From Anadara kagoshimensis (lineage: Eukaryota > Mollusca > Bivalvia > Arcoida > Arcidae), in NCBI GenBank assembly GCA_021292105.1, contig CM037870.1, forward strand, positions 45,526,576-45,590,575: a DNA stretch of 64,000 nucleotides, written 5' to 3'. Below, one piece after another: positions 1 to 12,012 of this stretch. Numbering within the stretch: position 1 is the stretch's first letter; each line of letters starts with the position of its first letter. A model generated the notes under the pieces. The model saw only the letters and a program-made list of their open reading frames with translations, did no database searches and was not told the origin of the DNA. The position numbers and the translations under genes are program-made.

Positions 1-369
1 AATGCATTTCATTTTCAACATAGGATTTGCTTATATTAAAAACCATTAACTGAAGTTAAAAATCATATTTCAGGTTAAATAATCTAATTATATGGCAATT
101 AAAAGTTGAACCAGTTTACCCAGGTGTCATGTTTGTTAATGTCATCGTGTAGAACAAAAATTGAGAATAAAAACACATAAAAAGTTTGTTTCATTTTAAC
201 AAAATTAAAAATATGGTGCAAAATGTTTAAAAATGTGTTAATTTCAATAGTTATATAGTGTAGTTGATGACCAATGTTCAAGCAAGGAGAATATGTATTA
301 TATTGGGGCATCACCAGCTATATTTGAAGTTGTTGAAATTTATGTGAAGCACTTACAAAAATGTGTAAT

Positions 370-735
370 GAGGCCTACATTTTTTGTTATACACGTTCCA
401 TATCTAACTTGATACATGGGGAACATAAATTATAAGAATGCATGCCTCTAAAGTAGTTCTAACTCCTATTTCTAAATGCTTACAACTTTGAGAAAGAACT
501 GTCACTTGCTGATTTTTTTTTTACCTGTCATGGACAGACTTGCCCAGGGATTGATCATGAGGCCTAGTTGTCGACTTTGATACATGGAAATATAAATTAT
601 AAGGTTTTATGCATCTAAAGTACCACCTATTTATATTTATAAATGCCTACAACTTAGTGTAAGAACTGTCACTAATTGCTGCTTTTTTCATGTTGTTGAC
701 AGACTGGCCCTAGGATTGAAGCCACAACTTTTTAC
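370..735. repeat. Tandem duplication, unit about 189 bp, two diverged copies
   Basis: Copy 1 begins at 370 with GAGGCCTA and copy 2 at 559 with the same word. Both contain TTGATACATGG, AAATTATAAG, TCTAAAGTA and AAGAACTGTCACT in the same order. The copies differ by many substitutions and small gaps, so the duplication is old. Confidence 0.7.
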
Positions 736-2119
736 TCATGGAACAAATTACCATAAACTGAACTACCATAGTGTTAATTTATGCACAAAGGTGTACATCG
801 TCGAACCATGCATGCCATAAACATATATATTGCTGAACTTTGAAAAAAAAGCAGGAAAATGATAAAAAAAAGAAGATTTTTAGTCGTGAAAATTAAATTT
901 TTTGTTTATTGCAACAGAAAGGAAAAGCATGTAATTTGATAATATATATTCTTTAAATGTATAAGTATGATGATAAAAATTTGAAAATGTAATAACCCTT
1001 GTGATGTAATTGTCAAAGCTTATGATAAATTATTTTTGTTAGTTTTTGTTTTTGTTTTTAAGTTATTCTTTTTTTTAATTTGATATCATGTGTCACTACT
1101 ACATCCATGTTTTGAATATTCAGTGAAAAAAGGGCAATCACAATTTAAAAAAAAATTAAGGTAAAAAAAGGTATAGTGTAAGATTATCATATTAATTTAA
1201 AGATGCAGATAGCTGTAATTTTACAAACAAAACGGACAGTCACTAAGGCCTGCATGTACATGGTCACAGATCACGAGTTCTCTGAAGTGTGAAATATAAG
1301 TGTCTTTTACTGTGTAGTATAACATATAGAGGTGTATTCTATAGAAGGCATTGATTAGCATTATAAAGGGAACAGTAGTGACTTTGTATTAACTTTTTAT
1401 TTTGTTCATGGCATTGTGCTATTGACTGTTAAATACCATACACAAGTGATTATATCTGGGTCACAGCTCATGTGTTTCATCTATTTTTCCTACCCTCGGC
1501 CTGCAATTTTGGATTTTTTCTTCTTAATTTAGGAATTTATTGAAATGATTTAGTTAGTGGATATTTATATGGAGAACTAAGGAACAGACACGGGTTGATT
1601 TTAAACATGAAAAAATGTAAGTAGATTTTTTGTTTTATATATAGATTTTGACTTATATTACCTATATATACATATCTTATATGATATCTCAGGTATGCAG
1701 TTATTCAATTCCTTTAAACTGTTGACAAAAGGATTTAATCTACATATCATGAATATACTATATATGCAAAAACACAAATATGAAGTATGACGGAAAGTCA
1801 CTATTTTTTTTTTTTTTTTTGTCGAGTTTTAAATGATATTTTCTGAAATTACTAGTAATATTTATAAAATTTCTGAACAATTTTAAGCATATTACATGTA
1901 TATATCTACGTTTCTTGTTTTTCAAAGTTTTGAGTAATATTTTCTGAGTCACTCATAGTTATATTTTCTAAATGAAGAATGACACTTCCCAGATTTATAT
2001 AAATTTACCGGTGGTTCTGTGCATGTTAACATACCAATACTTACCTGAAAAATTGAAATTATATTCATGGTAATATGAACTTTTTATTTTTTTTTTAAAT
2101 TAATTTAATTGTTAAAGAT

Positions 2120-2226
2120 GGGTGGTAATGTGGTTTTACACCTCAGTCAAGATTCATTCACATTATATATAGACAGTTCTGATATTGTAGAGGAAACTGG
2201 AATGCCTGTAAAAACACTGACCAGTG
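2120..2226 (-). mobile_element. SINE A relic, 3' half
   Basis: Read on the minus strand, it contains the family A core (CCTGTTTCCTCTACAATATC-like) and the tail TCTTGACTGAGGTGTAAAAC with few changes. The tRNA-like head is missing. Confidence 0.65.
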
Positions 2227-2439
2227 GAAATGAAACTAAACTAAACCTTGAACAGGGTTTTTTGGGTTTGTACATTATATATAACAACATTGATTGAACA
2301 GATAGTTCCAGTCAATTTAATGTCACTTTTTACTGAGTTTAAGACACTCAGGAAATTATTGATACTGACCAAATCAAATTCTGTTTTATCAAAATGTATC
2401 CATGTTGTGTGTAAATTTGTTTGATGTATATGGACCTGT

Positions 2440-2605
2440 GAAGTCTGAAAAATTGAAATATAGTAGGTTCAGCCCACAGTCTCTCAGCTTGGAGAAGCCT
2501 GCACAATTGAAATGTGGTAGGTTCATTCGGTTCAGTCTCGATCAGCTCGGCAAAGTCTAAAAATTAAAATATGCTGGGTCCAGTTCATAGCCTCCAAGCT
2601 AGGCA
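2440..2605. repeat. Three degenerate tandem copies of a roughly 60-bp unit
   Basis: The words AAAATTGAAATAT, GTAGGTTCAG and CAGTCTCTCAGCTTGG recur three times with substitutions. No coding sense. Confidence 0.6.
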
Positions 2606-2999
2606 AACAAAAAATGTTGGTATACATGTATTAGAAGTAAACTGACACTCTGGGTGACAATCTACTTGATAGGAATCTTAGGTTCAACACACTGGATTTT
2701 ATTTTTAATCTTACTGACCAAACGTCATATAGGCAGTACTTACCAGTAAAACTTTAATACTAGTTGGAATGTTAAGTAATTATTCACTAAAATATTTGAT
2801 GCGTCTCTTTTTCTCACATATTGTTTAACACATTTAACTAAAACTTCAAATTTACTAGTCCTCATGTTCTGTATACAATGTATATAAAGCATAGTGATGG
2901 GTTGCTGTATTTCAAGTGTATGGTAAAAGAATAGTACCGATATATCACTACCTAGTTCCAATGCTATATAAAGACCTGGTAGGGTTGATCCTGTGAACA

Positions 3000-3014
3000 C
3001 CCCCCCCCCCCCCC
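3000..3014. repeat. Poly-C run
   Basis: Fifteen consecutive C residues, a simple repeat. Confidence 0.95.
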
Positions 3015-3296
3015 ACTTAGAAAGTCATCAGCCTAGCAGTTTGGCTACAGTAGTGGTCATTAGTATGACAGAAGTTTTCTGTGACATCATTGGTCTAGGT
3101 ATTTTACAACAAAACCTTGGTGTAATGTCCCTTTATTTTTTTTGTGACTCTCCTTATTACCAAATTTTTTTAACCTTATTATTTCCACCTGTTTTTCTTT
3201 ATGAGTTTGCTAGATTTGCTTCGAGCTTATTGTCAAAAAACCTTTAAAATAACACCATAATTTGATTTGACACTAGTATAAATGGTGCAATGTTCT

Positions 3297-3460
3297 TTCT
3301 AGGATTTTTCAGAAGTTGCAAAAGTTTTCAAAAACTTTCCTTTAAAACACTATAACTGCAATATTTCTGAATTCATGGTCCATTAGGGTCCTAACAATGG
3401 GGTCATTTGACAATATTAGGGATCAATGTCCCCATGCTCCCTCTAGAATGAACATGCAAT
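3297..3460 (+). repeat. Dispersed repeat, copy 1 (pairs with 17405-17575)
   Basis: Both places carry TTCTAGGATTTTT followed by CAGAA, AAACTTTCC, TAAAACA, CAATATTT and ATTCAT in the same order and spacing. The copies are clearly diverged. The type of element is not recognised. Confidence 0.6.
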
Positions 3461-3941
3461 GCAGTGATGGTGGTTGTAAATTAAGTACTGGTATATATAA
3501 ATTTACTGAGTATCTTAAAAGGATACAAGTTATAGAAATTTAGAACTTTAGATGTGAAATGAAATGCTACACAAATAAGTACTCATGTTACACATTATTG
3601 AAGCAGGTTGCTTATGAAATGATATCCCATTACATATACAGGTAGACATTTTACTTATATGTCACACACCTGTAAGTAATGACATACCTGTAATTACAGG
3701 TAATTTGACTGCAGCTTCAGAGTTTTGTGCTAGTTATCTTTCTGATTAAGTCATTTTACTACTACTTAATGATATAATGAATAGATAAAATTAGTGGAAT
3801 CTTGTCTTAAAGGTTACTGTGGTTTGTATAGAGTACAGGCTTAAAAGTTGAATAAATGGTTTAAAAAAACGCATTTTTCTGAAAAAAAACGGCTCCTTGA
3901 AACAAAACATCTCTAGTAATGTTAATTGACAAATGAAAATA

Positions 3942-4120
3942 CAGTGAAACCACAATTAAATACCCCTTGATAACACCCCTCTTATCACCACAGTATTTTG
4001 AAGTCCTCAAATCCACACTTTTCAAGCTTTCCTTTTAAACCCCCTAGATTTATCACCAAACTCCTTTATAGTACCAAAATTTGAATGAACAGATGGGTGC
4101 AATGAATAGAGGTTTAACTG
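3942..4120. mobile_element. MITE with CAGT ends and TA target duplication (179 bp)
   Basis: The left end CAGTGAAACC mirrors the right end GGTTTAACTG. TA dinucleotides flank both ends (3940-3941, 4121-4122). CAGT...AACC ends at TA sites are typical of Tc1/mariner and pogo/Tigger non-autonomous elements. There is no coding capacity. Confidence 0.75.
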
Positions 4121-4229
4121 TATGTTATTTCTTAAAGTTTTTTTTTGTAAGGTTTCAGAAATACTCCTGAAAACTGTTAAAAGGTGACTTCATCAATACT
4201 TGGAAAGTACATTATTTTGTTCAAATTCA

Positions 4230-4430
4230 GCCACCGGTAGGTCTTTGTATAAGTGAAATGAATGAGCCGTGTGTGTGTGGTATTGTCACATACTGGCCTT
4301 CAAAGACAAGGGTTGTGGGTTCTCAGATGGTTTTCATCTCAAAAAGCTCAATACTGAAATAGTTTTTTAGATGAAACTAAAAACTTAGTTCTTGTGTCTT
4401 AACTGCATACTAAAGACACTTCTATATATG
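4230..4430 (+). mobile_element. Possible SINE relic
   Basis: GGGTTGTGGGTTCTCA resembles a decayed B box. The later TTTTCATCTC recurs at a similar place in the relic near 16.2 kb. The similarity is short, so this is tentative. Confidence 0.3.
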
Positions 4431-4529
4431 GTAGTTTGATAAAGAAAAGGACTCCTCCTGCTACTACAGAGAATACTTACAACTAGAAATCAGAAACAAT
4501 TAAAACAAACTGAGTAAGATAAGAAATGC

Positions 4530-5119
4530 CAGGGGTTCAAAATTCCCAAGGTCCGAGGTCCGGGACCTTCTGATTTAAATTTGGGACCCTTGAAATTTTT
4601 ACTGTAAAAGTCCAATGGACCTATCGTTTTTTGTCGGTACCCGTTTTCAGAATATTCCTTTTCTATGTTTAAAAAAATCTTTTAATCAGTCAGTTTATTT
4701 AGAAATATTAGTGACATGTCAGTTTTTGTTGTCCGACCATTTCTGGAAATAAAAATATAATGCGCAGCTTGCCTGACAACAGTTCAGCTTCTTGATCACT
4801 TGAGTGTTTGTAAGTAATAAGCATTGATATATACAGTCATTTAAGAATGTAAAAGAAGTTGATCAACATGAGTTTATTTGATTTCGGTGTGGCATCGTGG
4901 TAATGTGGTAAAAAGAAATACCATTAAATGTGTAATAAATAGAATCCATAGTTATTATTTTTCATTTCTTTAAATTAGATATTTTTTTCCGATATGGCAT
5001 AATTACACACAGACCTTCCAATGTTGATATGGGACCTTCCAATCTCAATGTGGGACCTTCCAAAAATAAAGTAAAAAAGTCCTGGACCTTTCATAGTAAA
5101 ATATAATTTTGAACCCCTG
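4530..5119. mobile_element. Non-autonomous DNA transposon, 590 bp, ends CAGGGGTTCAAAATT
   Basis: The left terminus CAGGGGTTCAAAATT is matched exactly by AATTTTGAACCCCTG at the right. AATGC occurs on both flanks (4525-4529, 5120-5124), a possible 5-bp target duplication. CAGGGG-type ends are common in hAT elements, but those make 8-bp duplications, so the superfamily is unresolved. The interior repeats GGGACCTTCCAA near the right end and has a partner near the left, GGGACCTTCTGA. Confidence 0.75.
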
Positions 5120-5843
5120 AATGCATGTATAAGGAAAATATTTTTTGAATGGGAAATTAAACAAATCCAAATCAAATCTCTTACACTTGTGTTTTAAGCT
5201 AATTCACATAGCCTTCAATACATAATCATCTTTAAATAGATTACATTCGTACTTAAGGGTAGTTCAAAGGCATTGATATTTTAGGGTCTTAAAGAGTTAC
5301 ATTTTAAATTAACTTCCAAGATTGATCTAATTTATTAAAGAATAAGTCAGATTTATAAATAATCCCACAGTAATACCAGATTAACAATGTCTATTTTAAG
5401 TTTAACTTCAAATTCCCATAGGAAAAGAGGTATTTTCATTTTCTTTGTCTTCCCAGTGCCGTTCATTTTTCTGTAAAGTTTTTATTTCAATGTTTTTCAT
5501 TTTGTTCAGTGTATTCATAGTAACCATTGTTTTAAGTCATTAACCATACCAGCATTGTACTAACAATATGTACATGTATCCCTGTTCTTGTCATTGAGTT
5601 CAGGTCTTTCTTTGTGGCCAAGTGTTGGTATACAGATCACAGTTCCTGGCTCTGCCTAGGTTCAATAAACCTATTCATGCAACAAGGAAGTTAGTGTGTT
5701 GTTCTAGACACTCCTACTTTAACCACTATCCCTGACTGGATACCCTTTATCTAAATCAAATATTATTGACTGTGGCCTAAAACCTCACTACTCTACTGTT
5801 TGTCTTTGTTGCAGAAGACTAAATTGTCTATTATTTATTAGTA

Positions 5844-6011
5844 CAGTTCAACCTGTCATAAAGGCCACCTCTATGAGGACCACCTGCTTATAAAGGCCTG
5901 TAGAATTGTATCCCAATTGCTCTTTATTTATACTGTTTGAACCTGCATATAAAGGCCACTTTTACTGGTTCCCTTGGGTGGCCTTTATAGACAGGCTGAC
6001 AGGTTTGGCTG
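5844..6011. mobile_element. MITE with CAGTTCAACCTGTC end, TA target duplication (168 bp)
   Basis: The left end CAGTTCAACCTGTC is inverted at the right as GACAGGTTTGGCTG. TA flanks both ends. The inner word ATAAAGGCCAC occurs at both sides. The same GTGGCCTTTA word is in the MITE at 58748, so these two belong to one subfamily. Confidence 0.75.
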
Positions 6012-6398
6012 TACTTATGAGTAGTCATTTGTGACTTTAGTCCTACATTTATTGCTTCAAAATTGACGTCCAAATTATGATATTGGGATCATGAAATTAT
6101 CAAGATGGCAAGTTACAATGCCAGTATGTTCAAAACTGTGCAGATGTGTTGGTTTTTTACTGGATTTTACAGGAAAATTTGACAATGATTTGTGTCCTAT
6201 AGGGATTTAAACCATCTTGACCTTTGATCCAAGTTAACAATGGTGCAAATCACACAGCTTCTAAAAAATCATCTTTTCAAAACCTGCACACACAATGGTT
6301 TTTAACAGTGGAATGAGTCATACTCTGTCTGGTTAGTCTGCGGCTTGCACTTGCATAGTTTGCTAGAGGCTATTCAGTATGAATTTCATATGCATATT

Positions 6399-6461
6399 AA
6401 AAGCTCTGTCAAATAATTAAATGGTACACAAGGCTCTGTCAAATAATTAAATGGTACACAA
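6399..6461. repeat. Exact direct duplication of about 31 bp
   Basis: GGCTCTGTCAAATAATTAAA and the following TGGTACACAA appear twice in a row with a single change at the start. Confidence 0.85.
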
Positions 6462-7078
6462 CTGAATCTAAAATCAGGAAAATTGTTAAGATTTAATGTG
6501 ATTTAATGGTCATTCAACATAGATGGGGTCAAAGATCACAGAGATAATGTTATACAAATGACTAGCACTCATATCCAACAGGACTTTCATTGTTGGGAAA
6601 ATTAAAAGTTGATAAAAAAGCTGCATGGGGTCAGATTTATTGCTTTCCCAGGCCATTACTAGGATTGTACACACCTCTTGTTCATATCAATTTATTTATA
6701 CCCAGTATTGTACATAAAACTGTATACTTGAGTGACCAGGTTATTGGCACATATTGAACAGGCAATTAAGGAAATTTGATTGGAAATAACAGTTTGTTTT
6801 CAATGAAAATATAAAATTTTGTCAGACAAAATTGAGGAATTTTTTAAATTAAAAATATAATTTAATGTTGCATTCCCAAAAAATCTGCCATTCCTTCATG
6901 AAATTGTTAAAATTATCATTTTTGAGAATCAAAATGTAATACAAGCATATTAGTTAGTCAGATATATGTCTTTACATTAGGAACCCCAAAAATATGAGAT
7001 CATTGTTGTAAGATTTTAAATATGATTGTCATGTGCATACATTCATAAGACAAATATGATGTTTAAATAATTTTGTTG

Positions 7079-7300
7079 GTGCTTGGTGATGAAGTCTCCT
7101 AAAAAGTGCATTTACAGTCACAGTGCCTCTTCATACCTCAGGTTCGAATACCACTCTTTAAGACTTCAGATCATATGCAAATTGGTGGTGATTTTCTCCT
7201 GGCATTCATATTTTTCCTCTCATCCTAGAACTGACTGCCATGATTCATGAATTAGTTAAAAATCTTGACTGGTGCGTAAAACACCATTACTCCTGCTTCA
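7079..7300 (+). mobile_element. SINE A, nearly full length
   Basis: It has the tRNA-like part with B-box GGTTCGAATACC, the core with GGTGGTGATTTTCTCC, and the tail AATCTTGACTGGTGCGTAAA followed by ACACCATTACTCC. It is old, with many substitutions. Confidence 0.7.
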
Positions 7301-8253
7301 AACCTTTCCCATGCATGTCAACTGGAGTGTTATGATGTGTTAGTCTTTCTGTCTGTCTATCCTGTGTATATGACCCTTTCTGCACTGCTGGCTGAATGTC
7401 TTTTTTTGTTTTGTTTTGGTTTTTTTTTTGTTATTGCTCTGTGAATGCCTTATGAAATATGAAATTGTGTTTTCATCAGCAGCCAATTTTCTCAATGTTG
7501 TAATTATAACACCTGTTTAATACAATAAATGTTTTTACAACATTCCTATAATTGGATGTTAAAGCATGTTCTCACTTTATAATATTTGAGGCAAATTGGG
7601 CCTCATTCACAATTGAAAATCATGTCACCAGGGCGATTTTTACAATTTGAAAAAATAACTAAAAATTTGTTATAATTGGACATAATAAATCAAATTAGGA
7701 ATAATTTCATTTGAAAATCTAGAAGAAAAAAAAACTAATTTATATGAGTAATTAAGTTCACAAAATATGTTTTCATCTGCCTTTACAGTTTTGAACAATA
7801 ACAGTAGTTCAATTTCCACAATGGTTCCTGGCCCCACTCACAAAAGATTGAGAGACAGCCCTGTAAACTCTAGAGTTGATTAACCAACTTTAGACCCCAT
7901 TTTAACCTCATTGATTATTTCCTTTTATATACTATATATATATTGATCAAATTGATCTATTAAATAAAAAATGAAAGAGTTTTACAAATTTTTTTGTACC
8001 AGACAGTGCCATGATAATATTTCTTGATCCAGGGAACATTCCTTAGCTTTGGTATATAAGTGATTTAATGTCGTGACATTACAAAAACCATGAACAAAAT
8101 TGATGCTTCATATATTAATTGTTTTTCAATTTTATTTTTTATAATACATAATATATAAAGACATTCATACTTCTGATGTTATCATTTTGTTAAATATGAA
8201 ATGAAAATTTAAACACCAAGGACTGAAATTTATACAGATGGATCTTTTATTTA

Positions 8254-8413
8254 GGTTCAAAATCCAGAGTCACATATTCTTGTGTGAGATTTAAGTTTGT
8301 CAGATGGCTTGCATTTGTAAGATTTGGATATGAATTTTTCTGGGAATACATCTCAAAATTGACTTCCTCTGTATAAGAGGGATATGCTTGACTGTGACAT
8401 AAAACACCATCCC
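8254..8413 (+). mobile_element. SINE A relic abutting the minisatellite
   Basis: GTGTGAGATTTAAGTTTGTC, CTGGGAATACATCTC and the tail GCTTGACTGTGACATAAAAC follow the family A order. The tail passes straight into the 49-bp minisatellite. Confidence 0.6.
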
Positions 8414-8990
8414 AGCCTACCAGACAATCAACCAACCAACCCCAAACATCCCAAACCGACCAACCAAGCAACCTACCAGACAACCAACCAAGCCACCTAC
8501 CAGACAACCAACCTACCAACCCCAACCATCCCAACACCAAGCAACCTACCAACCCCAACCATCCCAACACCAAGCAACCTACCAACCCCAACCATCCCAA
8601 CACCAAGCAACCTACCAGACAACCAACCTACCAACCCCAACCATCCCAACACCAAGCAACCTACCAGACAACCAACCTACCAACCCCAACCATCCCAACA
8701 CCAAGCAACCTACCAGACAACCAACCTACCAACCCCAACCATCCCAACACCAAGCAACCTACCAGACAACCAGCCCATCAACCCCAACCATCCCAACACC
8801 AAGCAACCTACCAGACAATCAACCCATCAACCCCAACCATCCCAACACCAAGCAACCTACCAGACAATCAACCCATCAACCCCAACCATCCCAACACCAA
8901 GCAACCTACCAGACAACCAACCTACCAACCAAACAACCTGCAGACAACCATCCTACTAGACAACCAACCCACCAACCAAATGATCTTCTA
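8410..8990. repeat. Minisatellite, CCAAC-rich, unit 49 bp plus a shorter 33-bp form
   Basis: About nine units contain ACCATCCCAACACCAAGCAA and then CCTACCAGACAACCAACC. The first copies are a 33-bp form lacking the CAGACAACCAAC part, and flanking units are more degenerate. Because 49 is not a multiple of three and the array has no stops on one strand, it yields a long Pro/Thr/Asn-rich frame on plus and a Trp/Gly/Leu-rich one on minus. Neither is a gene. Confidence 0.95.
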
Positions 8991-9061
8991 TGTACAAAAT
9001 TAAAAGCAAACATGGGGCAGTAAAGTGTGTTTGAATAACTCGCTTCTTGATGTAAAATGGG

Positions 9062-9292
9062 AGCCTTGAAGGCCGAGTGGTTCTAAACCACACACTTACA
9101 GATCACAGTGCCTCTCACCGCCTAAGTTTTGAATTCTTCTTTGAAGAGATCCTAGTCTGAGAAAGTTTGTCAATTTGCTTGCCGAAGGTTGGTTTTCTCT
9201 AGGCACTAGAGTTTCTCCACCATTGCAGAACTGACCACCTTGATATAAGTGAGAGAATCTTGACTGGGGAGTAAAACTCCATGAATGTATTT
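9062..9292 (+). mobile_element. SINE A, nearly full length
   Basis: The head has GGCCGAGTGGTTCTAAACCA, an A-box-like region, and then CACAGTGCCTCTCACCGCC. The core GAGAAAGTTTGTCAATTTGC and the tail TCTTGACTGGGGAGTAAAAC follow. This is one of the better-preserved copies. Confidence 0.8.
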
Positions 9293-9957
9293 CACTCTTC
9301 ATGTTATTATTGATCAGACATATTTATGATAACAGGCTGGCTTCCAACTGAGTAACAGAATGGTTTAAATAATTTAGGCAAGTTGAACAACCCTTCATGT
9401 TTACCTGTATTCACTTAACCTCATTAACATACATTCTACAAAATTTTAGCCAATTATAAGTTTTAAGAAGATTTATTTTAGGTGTTTGTACATTTAAATA
9501 CTGAACTCAAAAGTTAAAAAAAATGTGGTGTTCAATTCCTAACATAACATGTCATTGATAAATTCATTATAACTTCAATTCTTAGTTGAATCCATATATA
9601 AAATATATATAGATTAAAGACCCTGTATTTATTTATGATTAAGTATTGTCAGTATAAAAATTATGTGGTATTCAAGTACTTGAAAATGTAGAAGATCTTT
9701 TATGGAGAATGTATTTATTTATTTTTTAAATTAAGGCCTAGTTTCAGTAAAATAACCATCTTTGAATATTTGCAAGAGAGCAGTGTTTGTAGTAATTGCT
9801 TTGATAATTTCTGAATATTGAGGTACAAGTACCTGTCAAGTTTAATACATGTACAGTGATGTTAGTTCTGGTGAATTATTCAATTATTTTACATGAAACA
9901 GAGGAGTGAAGTAATAGTATTTGACACCTTGGTTAAAATTGAGGCAGACTTTCACCT

Positions 9958-10050
9958 TCTGGTTTATTGACGCTTCAAGCTCTGGGATGGTAGAGAAAAC
10001 TGCAGTGCCCAGAGAAAAAACCCAATCTTCAAGTGATTGACAAATTTTTT
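9958..10050 (-). mobile_element. SINE A fragment, core only
   Basis: The minus strand reads GGTTTTTTCTCTGGGCACTG then CAGTTTTCTCTACCATCCC, the family A core, without head or tail. Confidence 0.6.
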
Positions 10051-10168
10051 TGCTTAGTATACGCCTGTAGGTAATCTACCTGTTACTTTTGATACATAAT
10101 GGGTCTAAAACCTAGATCTCCAGTCATACCTATAATATTAAGTAAACTCTATTCTTATAAAATCATCA

Positions 10169-10373
10169 GAATTTTGAGATTTGCACTTGTTAGAATTTCA
10201 GATAATTTTCTATTCCATGTTCGTTTAGCCTGGGTGTACACAGGGTCTCTATAAACAGGTTTGACTTTAGACCAGAATTTTCAGATTTGCACTTGTTAGA
10301 ATTTCAGACATTTTCTGTTCCATGTTCATTTAGCCTGGGTGTAGAAAGGGCCTTTATGAACAGGTTTGACTTT
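10169..10373. repeat. Tandem duplication, unit 107 bp, two copies
   Basis: Both units run GAATTTT, GATTTGCACTTGTTAGAATT, TTTAGCCTGGGTGTA and end CAGGTTTGACTTTA. The end resembles the right terminus of the 58.7 kb MITE subfamily, so a MITE half may have been duplicated. Confidence 0.75.
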
Positions 10374-11150
10374 ATACTTTACTGAGAGCTTTACTAAGAA
10401 TTACCTATATATAAACATATTTAGTGACATTTTGAAGATATCATTGTTGAAGGATTTTATAACATAATCTTCCTATATAGCTTTTCTTAATGTATGACAT
10501 TGAGAGTTTAACCTAGGCCATCAAAATGTCCTTTTGTATTTGTTTTTTATTCTTTAAAGGATGAATATTTTACACTCATGTGACTGTTTTATTTGTCATA
10601 TAACTCCTTATATGCCCTAACCACTGTAAAATCCTCATGGTTTTAAAGGCAGGTATAAGAATGTGCACAAAATCATGAATTTGCAGATACACGAACATGT
10701 AGTAAACAAAAAATAAAATTTTGTGAAGTTATTCAAATAAAACAGTACCTGAAGATCATATACCATAATTGATTCAATTTTTCTGTAATGTTCAGATTTC
10801 TAGTGGTCTGAAATTTTATTTTTTTTTTTTCATCATTTCTTTTTTTTGGCTGATTCCAAATTTTATATTCTATATGTTTTATATAAGTCTGTTAATCAAA
10901 TGTGAATATATGTCAGAAACTATTTAAACTTTGATAATGCACATTCTACAAGCACTGGCACTTTGGATGATCTTCTTTATTAATTTGCATACATTTCAGT
11001 AATGATAAAATAATATTAATATATTTATCTGGTGTACTGGGAACATCTGAGTTATGATGGCTGGGGGAGGGGGGGTGGGTGGATGGGGTGGGTTTGAGGT
11101 TCCAGCAGTAATTGGTGATATTGTGACTGATATTGTGCACCTTTATATAG

Positions 11151-11240
11151 TGTACACCTGTAAACAGTGGGGACCTGTAGATGAATTATATTGTTTGCAG
11201 TATCTTACTGATTCCACAATATTTTTGTCCAGTCAGCATG
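11151..11240 (+). CDS. Internal exon 1 (first visible) of the plus-strand gene
   Basis: This is an internal exon with donor GTAAGA at 11241. The last codon is CAT and a single G is left over, which pairs with the GG opening the exon at 14180 to give Gly. Residues include WGPVDELYCLQY followed by LTDSTIFLSSQH. They are varied and globular-looking, unlike the poly-Gly reading just upstream. The 5' boundary is uncertain: an acceptor TATAG at 11146-11150 follows the best pyrimidine stretch, but an AACAG ending at 11167 would start the exon in phase 0 at the Trp codon. I recognise no named domain. The evidence is the donor, the matching phase and the residue composition. Confidence 0.6.
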
Positions 11241-11521
11241 GTAAGATTTTATGATTATCAGCTGTAAAGTGTAAATAGTGACCACATACTGACCACTTAA
11301 AGTCTCTCAGCTGTGTAAACACTGACTTAACATATACCTGGTATCAGTTCTTTAGCCACCTTTTACAGACCTAGGCCTGACCACAATGGAAACTTTTAGT
11401 TATTTGTGCCTTGTTCACTTAATTAGGCCTTGATATGCATTCCCACTCACACTTGTGTTTGTTCATTAAGAGATGCTGGTTCCCATTAATTATAATGCCA
11501 ATTATTTGTTTGCAGTTTCTT

Positions 11522-11558
11522 CCCCTCCCCCCCCCCCCCCTCCCCCCCCCCCCCGCCC
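11522..11558. repeat. Poly-C tract with single T and G interruptions
   Basis: Long C runs separated by a T and ended by GCCC; simple repeat. Confidence 0.95.
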
Positions 11559-11685
11559 TGTTTTGTTTGCTTGTTTCAAGGGTTTATTGAGATTATAAAC
11601 ACCTGTAAATACCATATCCAAAGTTCCCAGATTTTAATCCAAATCTGTTCCTGTTGCAAATTAAGGTAAAGTCTCCATTTGACTC

Positions 11686-12012
11686 TTGGGCCCTGGGTGG
11701 TCTAAAGCACACACTTGCAGATCTCAGACCCTCTCACACTCTAGGACTGCGTCTTCTGTATCACAGCACCTGTCGCACTAGGATTGCGTCTAAAGCACCG
11801 TCTTCTTATATCACAACACCTCTAACTGCCTAAATTTGAATCCCACTCAGGCAGATCCTGGTGTGAGACAGTTTGTTAATTTGCTTGCCAAATGAGGTTG
11901 GTTTACTCTTGTTATTGTGGTTTACTTCACCATCTCGGAACTGATTGCCTAAACATACCAAGTAAATTACTTTTGACTTGGGTGTATTATACCATTACTC
12001 GATCCCATTTCC
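11686..12012 (+). mobile_element. SINE A with an internally duplicated head
   Basis: GGTGGTCTAAAGCACACACT starts the head. A second GTCTAAAGCACCGTCTTC and two further 'CACAGCACCT/CACAACACCT' words follow, showing internal duplication. The B-box region is AATTTGAATCCCACTCAGGC. The core has GTGTGAGACAGTTTGTTAAT. The tail is weak (TTGACTTGGGTGTATTATAC). Confidence 0.7.

Larger units (their letters stand above)
1..11150. other. Left 11 kb: AT-rich non-coding DNA, probably intron or 5' flank
   Basis: I found no convincing exon in this stretch. It may be an intron of the plus-strand gene, whose first visible exon starts inside a codon, or the exons upstream may lie to the left of the window. It holds the tandem repeats, SINEs and MITEs listed separately. 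Stretches 740-2119, 6020-6395, 7310-8250 and 10380-11050 show only AT-rich sequence with homopolymer runs and nothing I can name. Short ATG-started frames here have no splice context, no recognisable motifs and low-complexity composition. Confidence 0.6.

Noticed and set aside
8247..8959. Long Pro/Thr/Asn-rich frame on plus and Gly/Trp/Leu-rich frame on minus
   Set aside because: Both are produced by the 49-bp minisatellite, which has no stops. The frame cycles through all three phases because 49 is not divisible by three.
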